Assembly: GCA_035653615.1 (NCBI GenBank)
Contig: DASRBN010000039.1
Location: 62,001 to 126,000 of the forward strand
Source: Ktedonobacteraceae bacterium
GTDB taxonomy: Bacteria > Chloroflexota > Ktedonobacteria > Ktedonobacterales > Ktedonobacteraceae
Length of the DNA stretch: 64,000 bases
Reading direction: 5' to 3'
A program made the translations under genes and the position numbers. The notes beneath the pieces are model-generated. The model was not told where the DNA came from and ran no database searches. It saw nothing but the letters and a program-made list of their open reading frames with translations. Shown in pieces: positions 42,678-50,123 of the stretch (its first letter is position 1; each line of letters opens with the position of its first letter).

Positions 42678-44054
42678 ATGCAGAATCATCATGTGTTGTT
42701 GGATGAGGCGAAAGCGGTTTTACAAAGGAATACCATAACGGTTACCGTTGATGGAAAACTCTATGAACGAGTCATTCCATCAAGAGATTACTATGTGCAT
42801 CAATGGCTCTGGGATACCGCTGGCGTCGCTATGGGGCTTGTGCATGTAGATGAGCAGGCCGCTTTTAATGAATTGCTCTCATTAGTTGCCGGGCAGTGGA
42901 ACAACGGGTTAATCCCGCACATCATTTATAATCCAGGCGAATCGAGATATTATCCTCCTGCCTCCCAATGGCAAACCGGCAGCTTTACTAGAAACGGCGT
43001 AAAAACGTCGGGTATTACCGATCCTCCACTATTGGCAATAGCTGCTGAATATGTTTATAATCATAGTTCCAATGAGCAGAAGAAATCGGCTTTTATCAAG
43101 TCGATACTGCCATCCCTCGTGGCGTACCACGATCACCTGAAACGCTACCGCGATCCAGAGGTGTGTGGATTGCTGACCATTGTGCATCCATGGGAATCGG
43201 GAACCGATGACTCTCCCCGCTGGGACAGCGTACTGAAACACATTGATCTGAACGCTATTCCGTCGCAGGTCAAGGCGGATGTTGACCAGAATAGAAAAGA
43301 TATACGATACCAGGATTCTCAAGAACGACCTACTCACGCAGATTATTACAGGTATATCTACCTGATAGAACTCTTCAAAAGTCTTGACTGGGACTATACA
43401 AAAATTGTGCGGCAATCCCCATTTGCGGTAAAGGATATTTTCTTTAATTCGATCTGGCAAAGAGCTAACGAGGCTCTTGCCGCCTTACTTGACACATATG
43501 GGAATGCGGAAGCGGCTAACACATACCGGCAATGGGCTCAAGAAACACGTCAGGCTCTCGCAGGCACCTGGGATGCGGCAAATCAGCAGTATTGTGATAT
43601 CGATGTGACGCAAGGCAACCGTCGCGCAATTGTAGCTCCAACTATTGCTATGTTCATGCCATTCTATGCGGGAGCAGTGACAGATCATCACCTGGACGTT
43701 TTATTTCATCGCCTCACGCAGCCCGAAGAATTCTTTACCGCCTATCCCGTAGCCTCAACGGCAGTTAACAGCCAGTATTTCGAAAAAGAGCGCTATTGGC
43801 GAGGCCCGACCTGGCCAATCACTAACTATTTTATTATCGAGGGCTTAAAAAAGTACAAAGCGAAACACACGAATCTGGGACAGTGCGCGGATATCATCAC
43901 CGCCAGAACTATCGAGATGATCGAGGACAACGGGTTCTGGGAATATTTTGATCCAATCGATGACGGAACAAAACCAGGTGCGAAGGGAATGGGTTTTAGC
44001 TCATTCAGTTGGACCGCGGCAATTCTAATTCAGCTGTTAAACATGACAAAATAA
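42678..44054 (+). CDS. GH63-like glycoside hydrolase (mannosyl/glucosylglycerate hydrolase type)
   Basis: A 458-residue (alpha/alpha)6-barrel protein without a signal. Landmarks are RDYYVHQWLWDTAGVAMGL with the aromatic W-D sugar pocket, GLIPHIIYN, HPWESGTDDSPRWD (catalytic Asp region), and YWRGPTWPITNYF with the late FWEYFDP (catalytic Glu region). This set is seen in GH63 mannosylglycerate and glucosylglycerate hydrolases, which degrade compatible solutes, and in related trehalase-like enzymes. The exact sugar is open. No clear ribosome site precedes the ATG, so the true start may differ. It is preceded by a terminator and is a separate transcription unit. Confidence 0.83.
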   Translation: MQNHHVLLDEAKAVLQRNTITVTVDGKLYERVIPSRDYYVHQWLWDTAGVAMGLVHVDEQAAFNELLSLVAGQWNNGLIPHIIYNPGESRYYPPASQWQTGSFTRNGVKTSGITDPPLLAIAAEYVYNHSSNEQKKSAFIKSILPSLVAYHDHLKRYRDPEVCGLLTIVHPWESGTDDSPRWDSVLKHIDLNAIPSQVKADVDQNRKDIRYQDSQERPTHADYYRYIYLIELFKSLDWDYTKIVRQSPFAVKDIFFNSIWQRANEALAALLDTYGNAEAANTYRQWAQETRQALAGTWDAANQQYCDIDVTQGNRRAIVAPTIAMFMPFYAGAVTDHHLDVLFHRLTQPEEFFTAYPVASTAVNSQYFEKERYWRGPTWPITNYFIIEGLKKYKAKHTNLGQCADIITARTIEMIEDNGFWEYFDPIDDGTKPGAKGMGFSSFSWTAAILIQLLNMTK

Positions 44055-44081
44055 TATGCGGTGAAAAGGCACTCCGGCACT

Positions 44082-44152
44082 CTGTCATTCTGAACGGAGC
44101 GAAGAATCTCTCCGTCCAGGAATCAGATTCTTCGCTCCGCTCAGAATGACAG
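44082..44152. repeat. Inverted pair of TGTCATTCTGA...GAAGAATCT repeats
   Basis: Left arm 44082-44109 and right arm 44125-44152 are near-perfect complements (28 bases; the AAC/GCT position breaks pairing) around a 15-base loop. The same sequence occurs singly at 36782-36808 and in a modified inverted pair at 47398-47503. Position after a gene stop suggests use as a terminator. Confidence 0.8.
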
Positions 44153-44297
44153 GGGTGGGTGCTTTCCTGATGCATTACGATTGATCAGCCCCCTTATGTC
44201 CTGCTCGACGCTTCCCCATAAAAGATGTTAGAATGCCAGCAGATGATAAAGTAATTGGCATAGGGGAACATACCTTTTTGATTAAAGGGGAGACAAC

Positions 44298-44921
44298 ATG
44301 TACATCGATCAAACGTTGTTACAATTTTTAGATGATCTTAGCTCCTCGAAACCAACACCTGGAGGTGGCTCCGCATCTGCGGTAAGCGGAGCTATGGGCG
44401 CTGCGCTGGCCAGTATGGTGTGCCGCCTCACACTCGATAAGGATGAATACGCCGGTGTGCGCGAGGAAATCGCGACATTACTGGAGCGGACCGAGAATCT
44501 ACGGCAGCGCTTTCAGCAGCTTATGCAGGAGGATATCGAGGCTTACGGCAAGCTCTCAGAAATCTTCAAGCTGCCGCGCGAAACAAAAGAAGAACGTGCG
44601 GCACGCAGCCGCGCCATTCAGGAGCAACTTGCCCAGGCCGCGCTGGTACCGCTTGAGGTAACTGAGGCCGCAGCCGAATTGATGCAGGCTTGCCTGCGTA
44701 TCTCCGAGATTGGCAACACAAGGGTACTCAGTGACATCGCTACCGGCGCCATGTTGGCCTCCAGCGCGGGAGCTGGGGCAGCCTGGATGGTACGCATCAA
44801 CTTGCAATCAATGAAAGACCTTGAAAAGGTGACGCTCCTGGGAGAACGCCTCAGCGCCGCTCTTGATCAGATTACAGATGCCAGCCAGCAGGTTACGACG
44901 ATAGTAGGGAGCAGAACGTGA
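44298..44921 (+). CDS. Cyclodeaminase/cyclohydrolase family protein (FchA-like)
   Basis: A 207-residue helical protein of the formiminotetrahydrofolate cyclodeaminase family. The signature SSKPTPGGGSASAVSGAMGAALASMVCRLTL is near the N-terminus, and SDIATGAMLASSAGAGAAWMVRINLQSMKD near the C-terminus. Stand-alone members act as methenyl-THF cyclohydrolase (FchA) or formimino-THF cyclodeaminase. Because folD overlaps the end of this gene, a role in one-carbon folate metabolism is certain, while the exact step is open. AAGGGGAG is six bases before the ATG. GTGA overlap with folD shows translational coupling. Confidence 0.92.
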   Translation: MYIDQTLLQFLDDLSSSKPTPGGGSASAVSGAMGAALASMVCRLTLDKDEYAGVREEIATLLERTENLRQRFQQLMQEDIEAYGKLSEIFKLPRETKEERAARSRAIQEQLAQAALVPLEVTEAAAELMQACLRISEIGNTRVLSDIATGAMLASSAGAGAAWMVRINLQSMKDLEKVTLLGERLSAALDQITDASQQVTTIVGSRT

Positions 44922-45790
44922 CGGCGCAAATTATAGATGGGCGAGCGATGGGGGCGGAGATCAAAGACGAGCTAAGGGCGGATATTCACCGCTATGTTGA
45001 GGTACGAGGACGGCCACCAGGATTGGTCATTGTGCGGGTAGGAGGTGATGCGGCATCAGGAGTCTATAGCAGGGCCATCCTTCGCCTCGCCGACCAGGTT
45101 GGATTGCACGCGACGCTCGAACAACTACCTGAATCCATATCGTCTGAAGAGTTGCGGTCAACGCTGCTTGAACTCGATAAGGATGAAAGCACACAGGGCA
45201 TTATTGTTCAAATGCCCTTACCTGAACATCTTTCGCAGCATATGGTCGCCGATACGGTGATTTCCACTAAGGATATTGACGGCATCAGCCCGCGTAGCGC
45301 GGGAAACCTGTTTCTTGGTCTGCCCAGTTTTCTCCCTGCCACTGCCGCATCCGTTATGGAGATTCTTGAACGCACCAGGACTCCGCTCAATGGCAAACGC
45401 GCCGTCATCATTTCTCGCAGCAACGTGGTCGGCAAACCGCTGGCGATGATGCTCTTACAAAAAAATGCTACGGTGACCGTCTGTCACTCGCGCACTACCA
45501 ATCTCTCATGGTACACCCGGCAGGCTGATGTGCTGGTCGCAGCCGCCGGTCACGCCAATATGATTACCGGTGACATGGTTCGTCCTGGGGCCGTCGTTAT
45601 CGATGTCGGGATTAATGAACTGCCTCAAGGTGGCATTGTGGGCGATGTCGATTTTACCTCTGTCCGTGAAGTAGCCGGGGCGCTGACCCCAACTCCCGGC
45701 GGCGTCGGCCCATTGACCAATATACTCTTGCTCAAGCAATGCGTAAAGGCCGCCTGGCAGCAAGCCCGTCAAGAGCCAGGTGACATGTAG
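44918..45790 (+). CDS. folD: Methylene-THF dehydrogenase/methenyl-THF cyclohydrolase
   Basis: A 290-residue FolD. ASGVYSRAILRLADQVGL carries the catalytic-lysine region, but the usual Y-x3-K lysine appears as R in SRAIL, which is odd. Q-M-P-LPEHLS, KDIDGISPRSAGNLFLG, RAVIISRSNVVGKPLAMMLL (NADP site), VTVCHSRT and TPTPGGVGPLTNILLLKQ are all present. The start is GTG, overlapping the stop of the cyclodeaminase gene by four bases. If the usual catalytic lysine is truly missing, cyclohydrolase activity may be weak. The FchA-like partner would then supply it, an attractive inference. Confidence 0.93.
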   Translation: MTAQIIDGRAMGAEIKDELRADIHRYVEVRGRPPGLVIVRVGGDAASGVYSRAILRLADQVGLHATLEQLPESISSEELRSTLLELDKDESTQGIIVQMPLPEHLSQHMVADTVISTKDIDGISPRSAGNLFLGLPSFLPATAASVMEILERTRTPLNGKRAVIISRSNVVGKPLAMMLLQKNATVTVCHSRTTNLSWYTRQADVLVAAAGHANMITGDMVRPGAVVIDVGINELPQGGIVGDVDFTSVREVAGALTPTPGGVGPLTNILLLKQCVKAAWQQARQEPGDM

Positions 45791-45812
45791 GGGCGTACCC
45801 TTGAGGTCGCCC
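45791..45812. repeat. REP-like palindrome, copy 3 (plus a degenerate copy at 45869)
   Basis: GGGCGTACCCTTGAGGTCGCCC starts one base after folD ends. A decayed copy (AGTCCCTTGAGGTCACCC, 45869-45886) lies 57 bases further. Together they fill the gap between folD and the convergent hsp20. Confidence 0.75.
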
Positions 45813-45909
45813 GCGATTCGTTTAAAACCCCCTTGAAATGGGTTTGGGATCATACCCAGGCAGGAAACAGTCCCTTGAGGTCACCCACTTTCGCTCATCT
45901 TCTCGTAAA

Positions 45910-46305
45910 TCAGTCTAAGCCATGCCCTATATTGCCTATATGTTCTCCGTGGGCCGGACCGACAGTCTGCAAGGTCAGGCGCCCGGGGTATATTGTGTCA
46001 CTGAGTGGCATTGCCACAACCAGTACGCCATTGCCGTAAGTCACGTTGGCATGTTCTCCATCGACGGTATTGGGCAGCTTGATCTCGCGGTGATAGTCGC
46101 CAACGCTCCATTCATCGATGAGCAATTCTTTCACATCCTTAAGTAGCCCTCGCAGCGCTCCATGCAAAACCAACACGCCGTTCTGCGTGATTTCGACCAG
46201 AATATCCTCCGGTTCCATACCGGGCATCGGCGCGGCAACCATTAAACGATCGGGAGTGCGGTACATTTTTATCGGAATCTGTTGGATTTTCCCCTCTTCT
46301 TGCAT
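45910..46305 (-). CDS. Hsp20/alpha-crystallin small heat-shock protein
   Basis: A 131-residue ATP-independent chaperone. The alpha-crystallin domain runs from YRTPDRLMVAAPMPGMEPEDILVEI to GVLVVAMPLSD, including the REIKLPNTVDGEHANVTYGNGVLVV core, equivalent to the A-x-x-x-n-GVL motif. It lacks the usual C-terminal IxI motif in recognisable form, which may affect oligomer size. AGGAG about nine bases before this ATG chooses the start over an upstream in-frame TTG. It is convergent with folD and shares strand with the small CGCGxPND protein upstream. Confidence 0.88.
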   Translation of the reverse strand: MQEEGKIQQIPIKMYRTPDRLMVAAPMPGMEPEDILVEITQNGVLVLHGALRGLLKDVKELLIDEWSVGDYHREIKLPNTVDGEHANVTYGNGVLVVAMPLSDTIYPGRLTLQTVGPAHGEHIGNIGHGLD

Positions 46306-46358
46306 GTTCTTCTGCTCCTGTACGCTCAAAAATTGAGTGAAAGCTGAGTGGGTAGTAG

Positions 46359-46718
46359 TTACTCTCCCTCATTTGGTTTTTGTACTCCACCATGGCCTGT
46401 ATATCCCATTTCCATGCTCTCTTGCCAGGCAGTGCCCGATTCTTGACCCGGAGAGGGAGCATATTCCCCTGGGCGTTCTTGCGGTTGGTCGGCGGGAATA
46501 AATTGTCCCGATTGTTGCTGATTCCTGTCAGGAGGAGACGAGGCCGATGAACTCTGAGCAGCACCTGGTTGGTAACCTGTCGCCTGCAAAAAATTCGCTA
46601 TAACCCTATCACGCGTGGTACCGGCAGCTTCAGCCGCCTGGTTTAGGTCGTCCATCGTAATATTGCGGCTATCCCCATGATCATCGTTCGGCTTGCCACA
46701 GCCACAAGTGAGACACAT
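46359..46718 (-). CDS. Small unknown protein with N-terminal CLTCGCGKPNDDHGD motif
   Basis: A 119-residue protein. The first 20 residues hold three cysteines and H/D residues (CLTCGCGKPNDDHGD), suited for a metal. A short helix follows (MDDLNQAAEAAGTTRDRVIANF), and then a disordered P/Q/S/G tail. Small proteins with the same N-terminal motif are common in actinobacteria and Chloroflexota, of unknown function. AGGAGG before the ATG is a firm start. The leader of this gene, including GATAGCGTT before the ATG, is nearly identical with that of 36863-37444. The spacer to hsp20 is 53 bases, so both may be transcribed together. Confidence 0.82.
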   Translation of the reverse strand: MCLTCGCGKPNDDHGDSRNITMDDLNQAAEAAGTTRDRVIANFLQATGYQPGAAQSSSASSPPDRNQQQSGQFIPADQPQERPGEYAPSPGQESGTAWQESMEMGYTGHGGVQKPNEGE

Positions 46719-46929
46719 AACGCTATCCTCCTGTATGTCTAAAAGAAAGTCAGATGTGGTTTCACAAAAGTCTCACGTTTTTTCTTGCTTTTAAGTTTCA
46801 TGACCACTGGCTTCTTCCCATCTATTCGCATCACATCACGGCTTGAGTCCGAGCAAAGAAATATGCTATGCTTCTATAGAAAGAGCGGCGCGTAGTACAG
46901 GCTTTGTTCATGTGGTCACAGGAGGAAAC

Positions 46930-47382
46930 ATGAAAATTGCGATTGGCAGCGATGAACGCACCCATCTGACCGACATGCTGATCGAAGAGCTACAGAAACG
47001 CGGGCATGACCTGATCCTCTTTGGCCCGCTCGCAGCGGATGATCCCGACGCAGACTGGCCCCAGACAAGCAGTAAAGCGGCGAAGGCAGTAGCCCAGGGG
47101 GTGGCAGACGAGGGTATCGTTTGCTGTTGGACGGGCACCGGAGCTTCGATTGCTGCCAACAAAGTGCCAGGCATTCGTGCCGCTCTCTGCCACGACGCCG
47201 AAACCGCTCGCGGCGCGCGCATCTGGAATCATGCCAATGTACTTGCGCTTAGCCTTCGGGCTACATCGGAACCCATGGCTAAAGAGATACTGGATGCCTG
47301 GTTCGCCACTCCCTATTCCGAGGATGAGTGGAACAGGCAGCAGATTGAGCGAATCAGCCAGCTAGAGGCGCGTCATGAGTAA
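46930..47382 (+). CDS. RpiB/LacAB-family sugar-phosphate isomerase
   Basis: A 150-residue protein with the RpiB fold. MKIAIGSDERTHLTDMLIEELQKRGHDL is the N-terminal nucleotide-like loop. GIVCCWTGTGASIAANKVPGIRAALCHDAETARGARIWNHANVLALS matches the catalytic-Cys (CxxGxG) and phosphate-binding parts of ribose-5-phosphate isomerase B, quoted here in shortened sense (Cys-Cys-Trp at about 61-63, H about 95). It could be RpiB or an allose/galactose-phosphate homologue. AGGAGG with five bases spacing sets the start; a longer frame has no site. Confidence 0.85.
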   Translation: MKIAIGSDERTHLTDMLIEELQKRGHDLILFGPLAADDPDADWPQTSSKAAKAVAQGVADEGIVCCWTGTGASIAANKVPGIRAALCHDAETARGARIWNHANVLALSLRATSEPMAKEILDAWFATPYSEDEWNRQQIERISQLEARHE

Positions 47383-47397
47383 TGTTTTTAGCTTCTA

Positions 47398-47503
47398 GCG
47401 AGAGATTCTTCGCTTCGCTCAGCATGACATGCCCCCGCGGAGGCATGTCATGCTGAGCGCAAGAAGCCGAAGCCCTGAGCAACGAAAGGGAAGAATCTCT
47501 CGC
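47398..47503. repeat. Nested inverted repeat upstream of adk
   Basis: Outer arms GCGAGAGATTCTT (47398-47410) and AAGAATCTCTCGC (47491-47503). Inner perfect 17-bp stem GCTCAGCATGACATGCC (47417-47433) with its complement (47442-47458). The sequence belongs to the TGTCATTCTGAGCG family and lies directly before the adk ribosome site. Confidence 0.75.
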
Positions 47504-47521
47504 CAAAGAGAAAGAGGAAAA

Positions 47522-48193
47522 ATGATGGATATCCTGCTGATTGGAGCACCAGGAGCCGGCAAAGGGACACAGGCGGAGAAGCTTTCTCAACTCTTCTCGC
47601 TTCGCCATATCGCCAGCGGAGACCTGTTCCAGAAAGCTTTTGAAGAGCAAACGGAACTGGGGTTAAAAGCGCGTAGCTATGTTGATCTGGGCGAACTCGT
47701 CCCCGATGAAATCACTATTCCCATGGTGATGCGTCACATCGAGGAACCGGAGAGTTCGCAAGGTGTGGTGTTGGATGGCTTCCCGCGCACACTGGCCCAG
47801 GCGCAGAAGTTGGATGAAGAACTGGCGCGTCTCAACCGGCAGATCGACCTGGCCATCCATCTCAAGGTTTCTCGCGAGGAGCTACTCCAACGACTTGCCG
47901 GCAGGCTCTTCTGCAAGGCAAATCAGCACGTGTACCACACTAAATTTCGCCCCCCGGCAGTGGCAGACAGGTGTGATCTGGATGGAAGCAAGCTCTATCA
48001 GCGCGCTGACGATGCCGGAGAAGCCATGCGCAGGCGCCTCGTCATCTACTTCAACGAAACCGTCCAGTTGCTTGACTACTATAGTCGGAAGAATAAGCTG
48101 CGAGAGGTGGACGGTGATCAGTCCATCGATCTTGTGAATCAGTCGCTCAAAGACATCATCAATAACTATATGGAGGAGAACGCGAAGGCGTAA
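47522..48193 (+). CDS. adk: Adenylate kinase with altered zinc-site LID
   Basis: A 223-residue adenylate kinase (ATP + AMP to 2 ADP). P-loop GAPGAGKGTQ (8-17), ASGDLFQKAF for AMP binding, VVLDGFPRT, and LID R residues (RLAGRLF, YQRADD) are present. In zinc-type LIDs four ligands (C-x2-C...C-x2-C/D) are usual. Here they read C131-x2-N134 and C151-x2-D154, so one Cys is lost. AGAGGAAAA near the start supports ATG 47522. The gene stands outside the ribosomal-protein cluster where adk normally sits, so a second copy may exist elsewhere in the genome, not visible here. Confidence 0.94.
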   Translation: MMDILLIGAPGAGKGTQAEKLSQLFSLRHIASGDLFQKAFEEQTELGLKARSYVDLGELVPDEITIPMVMRHIEEPESSQGVVLDGFPRTLAQAQKLDEELARLNRQIDLAIHLKVSREELLQRLAGRLFCKANQHVYHTKFRPPAVADRCDLDGSKLYQRADDAGEAMRRRLVIYFNETVQLLDYYSRKNKLREVDGDQSIDLVNQSLKDIINNYMEENAKA

Positions 48194-48206
48194 GGAGATT
48201 GCATCC

Positions 48207-48446
48207 ATGACCAACATCTTTCAGGCGCTTGCCAATGAAGAAAAATTGACCGATGAACTATTCGCATTCATTACCGATGATAATGCGGATCATCGAAACG
48301 AACGTGCCATTATCAGCGTTCTGCACGAGGTCATCCCCCAGATGGTCTCGGTCGCCGAGTGCATGATTATCGATGGCGTCAATGAGCGACACTATGTCGC
48401 TGATTATGTACACGCCGTCTTAAGCGGCGAAGGGATTATGGACTGA
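48207..48446 (+). CDS. Small helical protein of unknown function
   Basis: A 79-residue soluble, acidic protein (MTNIFQALANEEKLTDELFAFITDD...). AAGGAG is present seven bases before the ATG, and the gene is 13 bases after adk and 19 before the peroxiredoxin gene, all on one strand, so a three-gene operon is likely. Predicted mainly helical with a single Cys (AECMIIDG). No family is recognised. The strong ribosome site and spacing argue for a true protein. Confidence 0.72.
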   Translation: MTNIFQALANEEKLTDELFAFITDDNADHRNERAIISVLHEVIPQMVSVAECMIIDGVNERHYVADYVHAVLSGEGIMD

Positions 48447-48465
48447 TTCACCCAAGGAGAATTTT

Positions 48466-48963
48466 ATGAGTAATTCAGAGGTTCAGGAGCAGCAGGCTGC
48501 TCCTGATTTTATACTTCCCGCAGTTGGGAATTCGGATGTTGTAAAAAATGGCCAGGTACACCTGCAGGAACTGAGAGGACATCCGGTTGTTCTTTACTTT
48601 TATCCAAAAGATGACACCCCGGGTTGTACAAAGGAAGCGTGTTCGTTTCGCGATGCCAATCGTGAGATGCAAAAACGCGGCGTCATTGTTCTGGGTGTCA
48701 GTACCGATGACGTGCGTTCGCATCAGAAATTTGCCGGTAAATACGATTTGCCTTTTCCATTGCTCTCCGATACGGATACTGCTGTCTCGAAGCTCTACGG
48801 CGTTTATGGCGAAAAGAACATGTACGGTAGAAAGTACATGGGCGTTAACCGTGCCACTTTCTTGATCGATAAAGATGGCATTGTGCGCAAAATCTGGCCA
48901 AAGGTCAACCCGGATGGGCATGCTGGTGAAGTACTCGAAGCCGTCGATGCGCTGAAACTATGA
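48466..48963 (+). CDS. bcp: Thioredoxin-dependent peroxiredoxin, BCP type
   Basis: A 165-residue peroxiredoxin that reduces hydroperoxides. YPKDDTPGCTKEACSFRDA has peroxidatic C54 and, five residues on, resolving C59, the atypical 2-Cys BCP pattern. T51 and P52 of the PxxxTxxC motif are present, and the catalytic Arg is in GVNRATFLI. AAGGAG precedes the ATG by six bases. It is the last gene of the adk, small protein, bcp series. The reducing partner would be a thioredoxin, not encoded in this stretch. Confidence 0.94.
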   Translation: MSNSEVQEQQAAPDFILPAVGNSDVVKNGQVHLQELRGHPVVLYFYPKDDTPGCTKEACSFRDANREMQKRGVIVLGVSTDDVRSHQKFAGKYDLPFPLLSDTDTAVSKLYGVYGEKNMYGRKYMGVNRATFLIDKDGIVRKIWPKVNPDGHAGEVLEAVDALKL

Positions 48964-48970
48964 TGTAGCT

Positions 48971-49083
48971 GAGAGGCTCCTTCAATTCGTGAAGTAAATA
49001 GTGATTGCATACGGTTTTCGCAAGCTCTCATGAGCAATAGTGATTGACTATAAAATGAAAGACGAATTTGAAAGGAGCCTCTC
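48971..49083. repeat. Inverted repeat that can hide the ribosome site of the next gene
   Basis: GAGAGGCTCCTTCAATTCG (48971-48989) is complementary to CGAATTTGAAAGGAGCCTCTC (49063-49083), apart from two single-base bulges. The right arm contains the AAGGAG of the lipoprotein gene at 49086. Between the arms the 11-mer AATAGTGATTG occurs twice. Confidence 0.65.
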
Positions 49084-49085
49084 TA

Positions 49086-49718
49086 ATGATCAAGCTGAAA
49101 TCTGGCGAGCAGCGCTTGTTGCTCTGCGCGTCAACCGGTCTTGTGCTCATAATGTTGCTGGCGGCCTGTACTTTTGGCGGCAGTAGCGGAAATTCAGCGA
49201 AACCAACCCCAACACCTACTCCCAGACCCACCCCCTCACCAACCCCAACGGCTCCTCCACTGGTAACTTATAGCGGAAATGGTTTTACCATCGGTTATCC
49301 CCAGGGATGGAAGGTGACACCGCAGGGAAACAATGCCATTCAATTTGCTGACCCTTCTGGCATTTATAAATTTGCTGTGGCCGTTACGCCGAATCCAGAA
49401 GGGGTGCTCACTCCAGAGCAACAACTTGCAGCTGCTCTGAGCGCGGGCAACTCAAATTTGAAAAATCCTCAACCGGTGAATGTCCCTGCCACCACAACAG
49501 TTGGGGGCGATACATGGAGCCAGAAAGCTGAAACTGGAAATACGACTGTCAATGGTCAAAATACCACCGTCCAATTAGTAGCTCTTGCTGATAACCATCC
49601 GGCGAATTCCCCTTCGACTAAATCATATCTGATTGCGTATGGCACCGGCCAGGCCATTTTCCAGGCCGCAAATACGACCTACTTCCAGCCCATGTTGCAA
49701 TCATTCAGGTTTAGCTAA
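49086..49718 (+). CDS. Lipoprotein with T/P-rich linker, PsbP-like domain
   Basis: A 210-residue secreted lipoprotein. The signal peptide ends in LLAAC (acylated Cys about 28). A linker with repeated TPTP units follows, then a domain with GFTIGYPQGWKVTPQGNNAIQFADPSG, the look of PsbP/DUF1795 proteins (single alpha-beta fold), to FQPMLQSFRFS. Role unknown. The AAGGAG lies eight bases before the ATG and within one arm of an inverted repeat that may regulate translation. Other lipoproteins in the window use the same TPTP linkers. Confidence 0.82.
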   Translation: MIKLKSGEQRLLLCASTGLVLIMLLAACTFGGSSGNSAKPTPTPTPRPTPSPTPTAPPLVTYSGNGFTIGYPQGWKVTPQGNNAIQFADPSGIYKFAVAVTPNPEGVLTPEQQLAAALSAGNSNLKNPQPVNVPATTTVGGDTWSQKAETGNTTVNGQNTTVQLVALADNHPANSPSTKSYLIAYGTGQAIFQAANTTYFQPMLQSFRFS

Positions 49719-49829
49719 GTTTCAGTTGCTTTCCCTGTCACGGCATCTCTATTTACTGAGATTTAACCAACGTATCGTGATAAAAGCAGGAAGTGGCGAA
49801 GGAATGATTTTTTAAGGAGGTATGTTTTC

Positions 49830-50042
49830 ATGTGGCTCTGGAAAAAAGAAAAAGAATACCAGTTGACTCCAGTTCCATCCTACATACGCGAGTACCTGAC
49901 TCCACAGGAAAAGCGAAGATTGAGCGAGCGGCGCGAACGCCTGAGCATATACTCTGAGTTTGTGTGCGGGCCAGAAGAGCGCAGGCTCAGATTCTTGCGC
50001 TGGCTGGTGCAAGAGGGCAAGCTGCAAGGGGATACACTCTAG
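49830..50042 (+). CDS. Small basic protein of unknown function
   Basis: A 70-residue soluble protein with many R, E and L (PQEKRRLSERRERLSIYSEF and EERRLRFLRWLVQEGKL), mostly helical. AAGGAGG is followed by ATG at nine bases. A closer ATG in another frame (49821) gives only a short frame. A single Cys is present. No family recognised. It could be a small nucleic-acid-binding or regulatory protein. The strong ribosome site supports it as real. Confidence 0.68.
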   Translation: MWLWKKEKEYQLTPVPSYIREYLTPQEKRRLSERRERLSIYSEFVCGPEERRLRFLRWLVQEGKLQGDTL

Positions 50043-50077
50043 GAAAACGAAAATGATTTCAACTCCGACTCCTGACA

Positions 50078-50099
50078 GGGCGCACCCTTGCGGTCACCC
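50078..50099. repeat. REP-like palindrome, copy 4
   Basis: GGGCGCACCCTTGCGGTCACCC, located between the small basic protein gene and the convergent thioesterase gene. Confidence 0.75.
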
Positions 50100-50123
50100 T
50101 GGCTTGCCGGTAATGGGAGTCGT

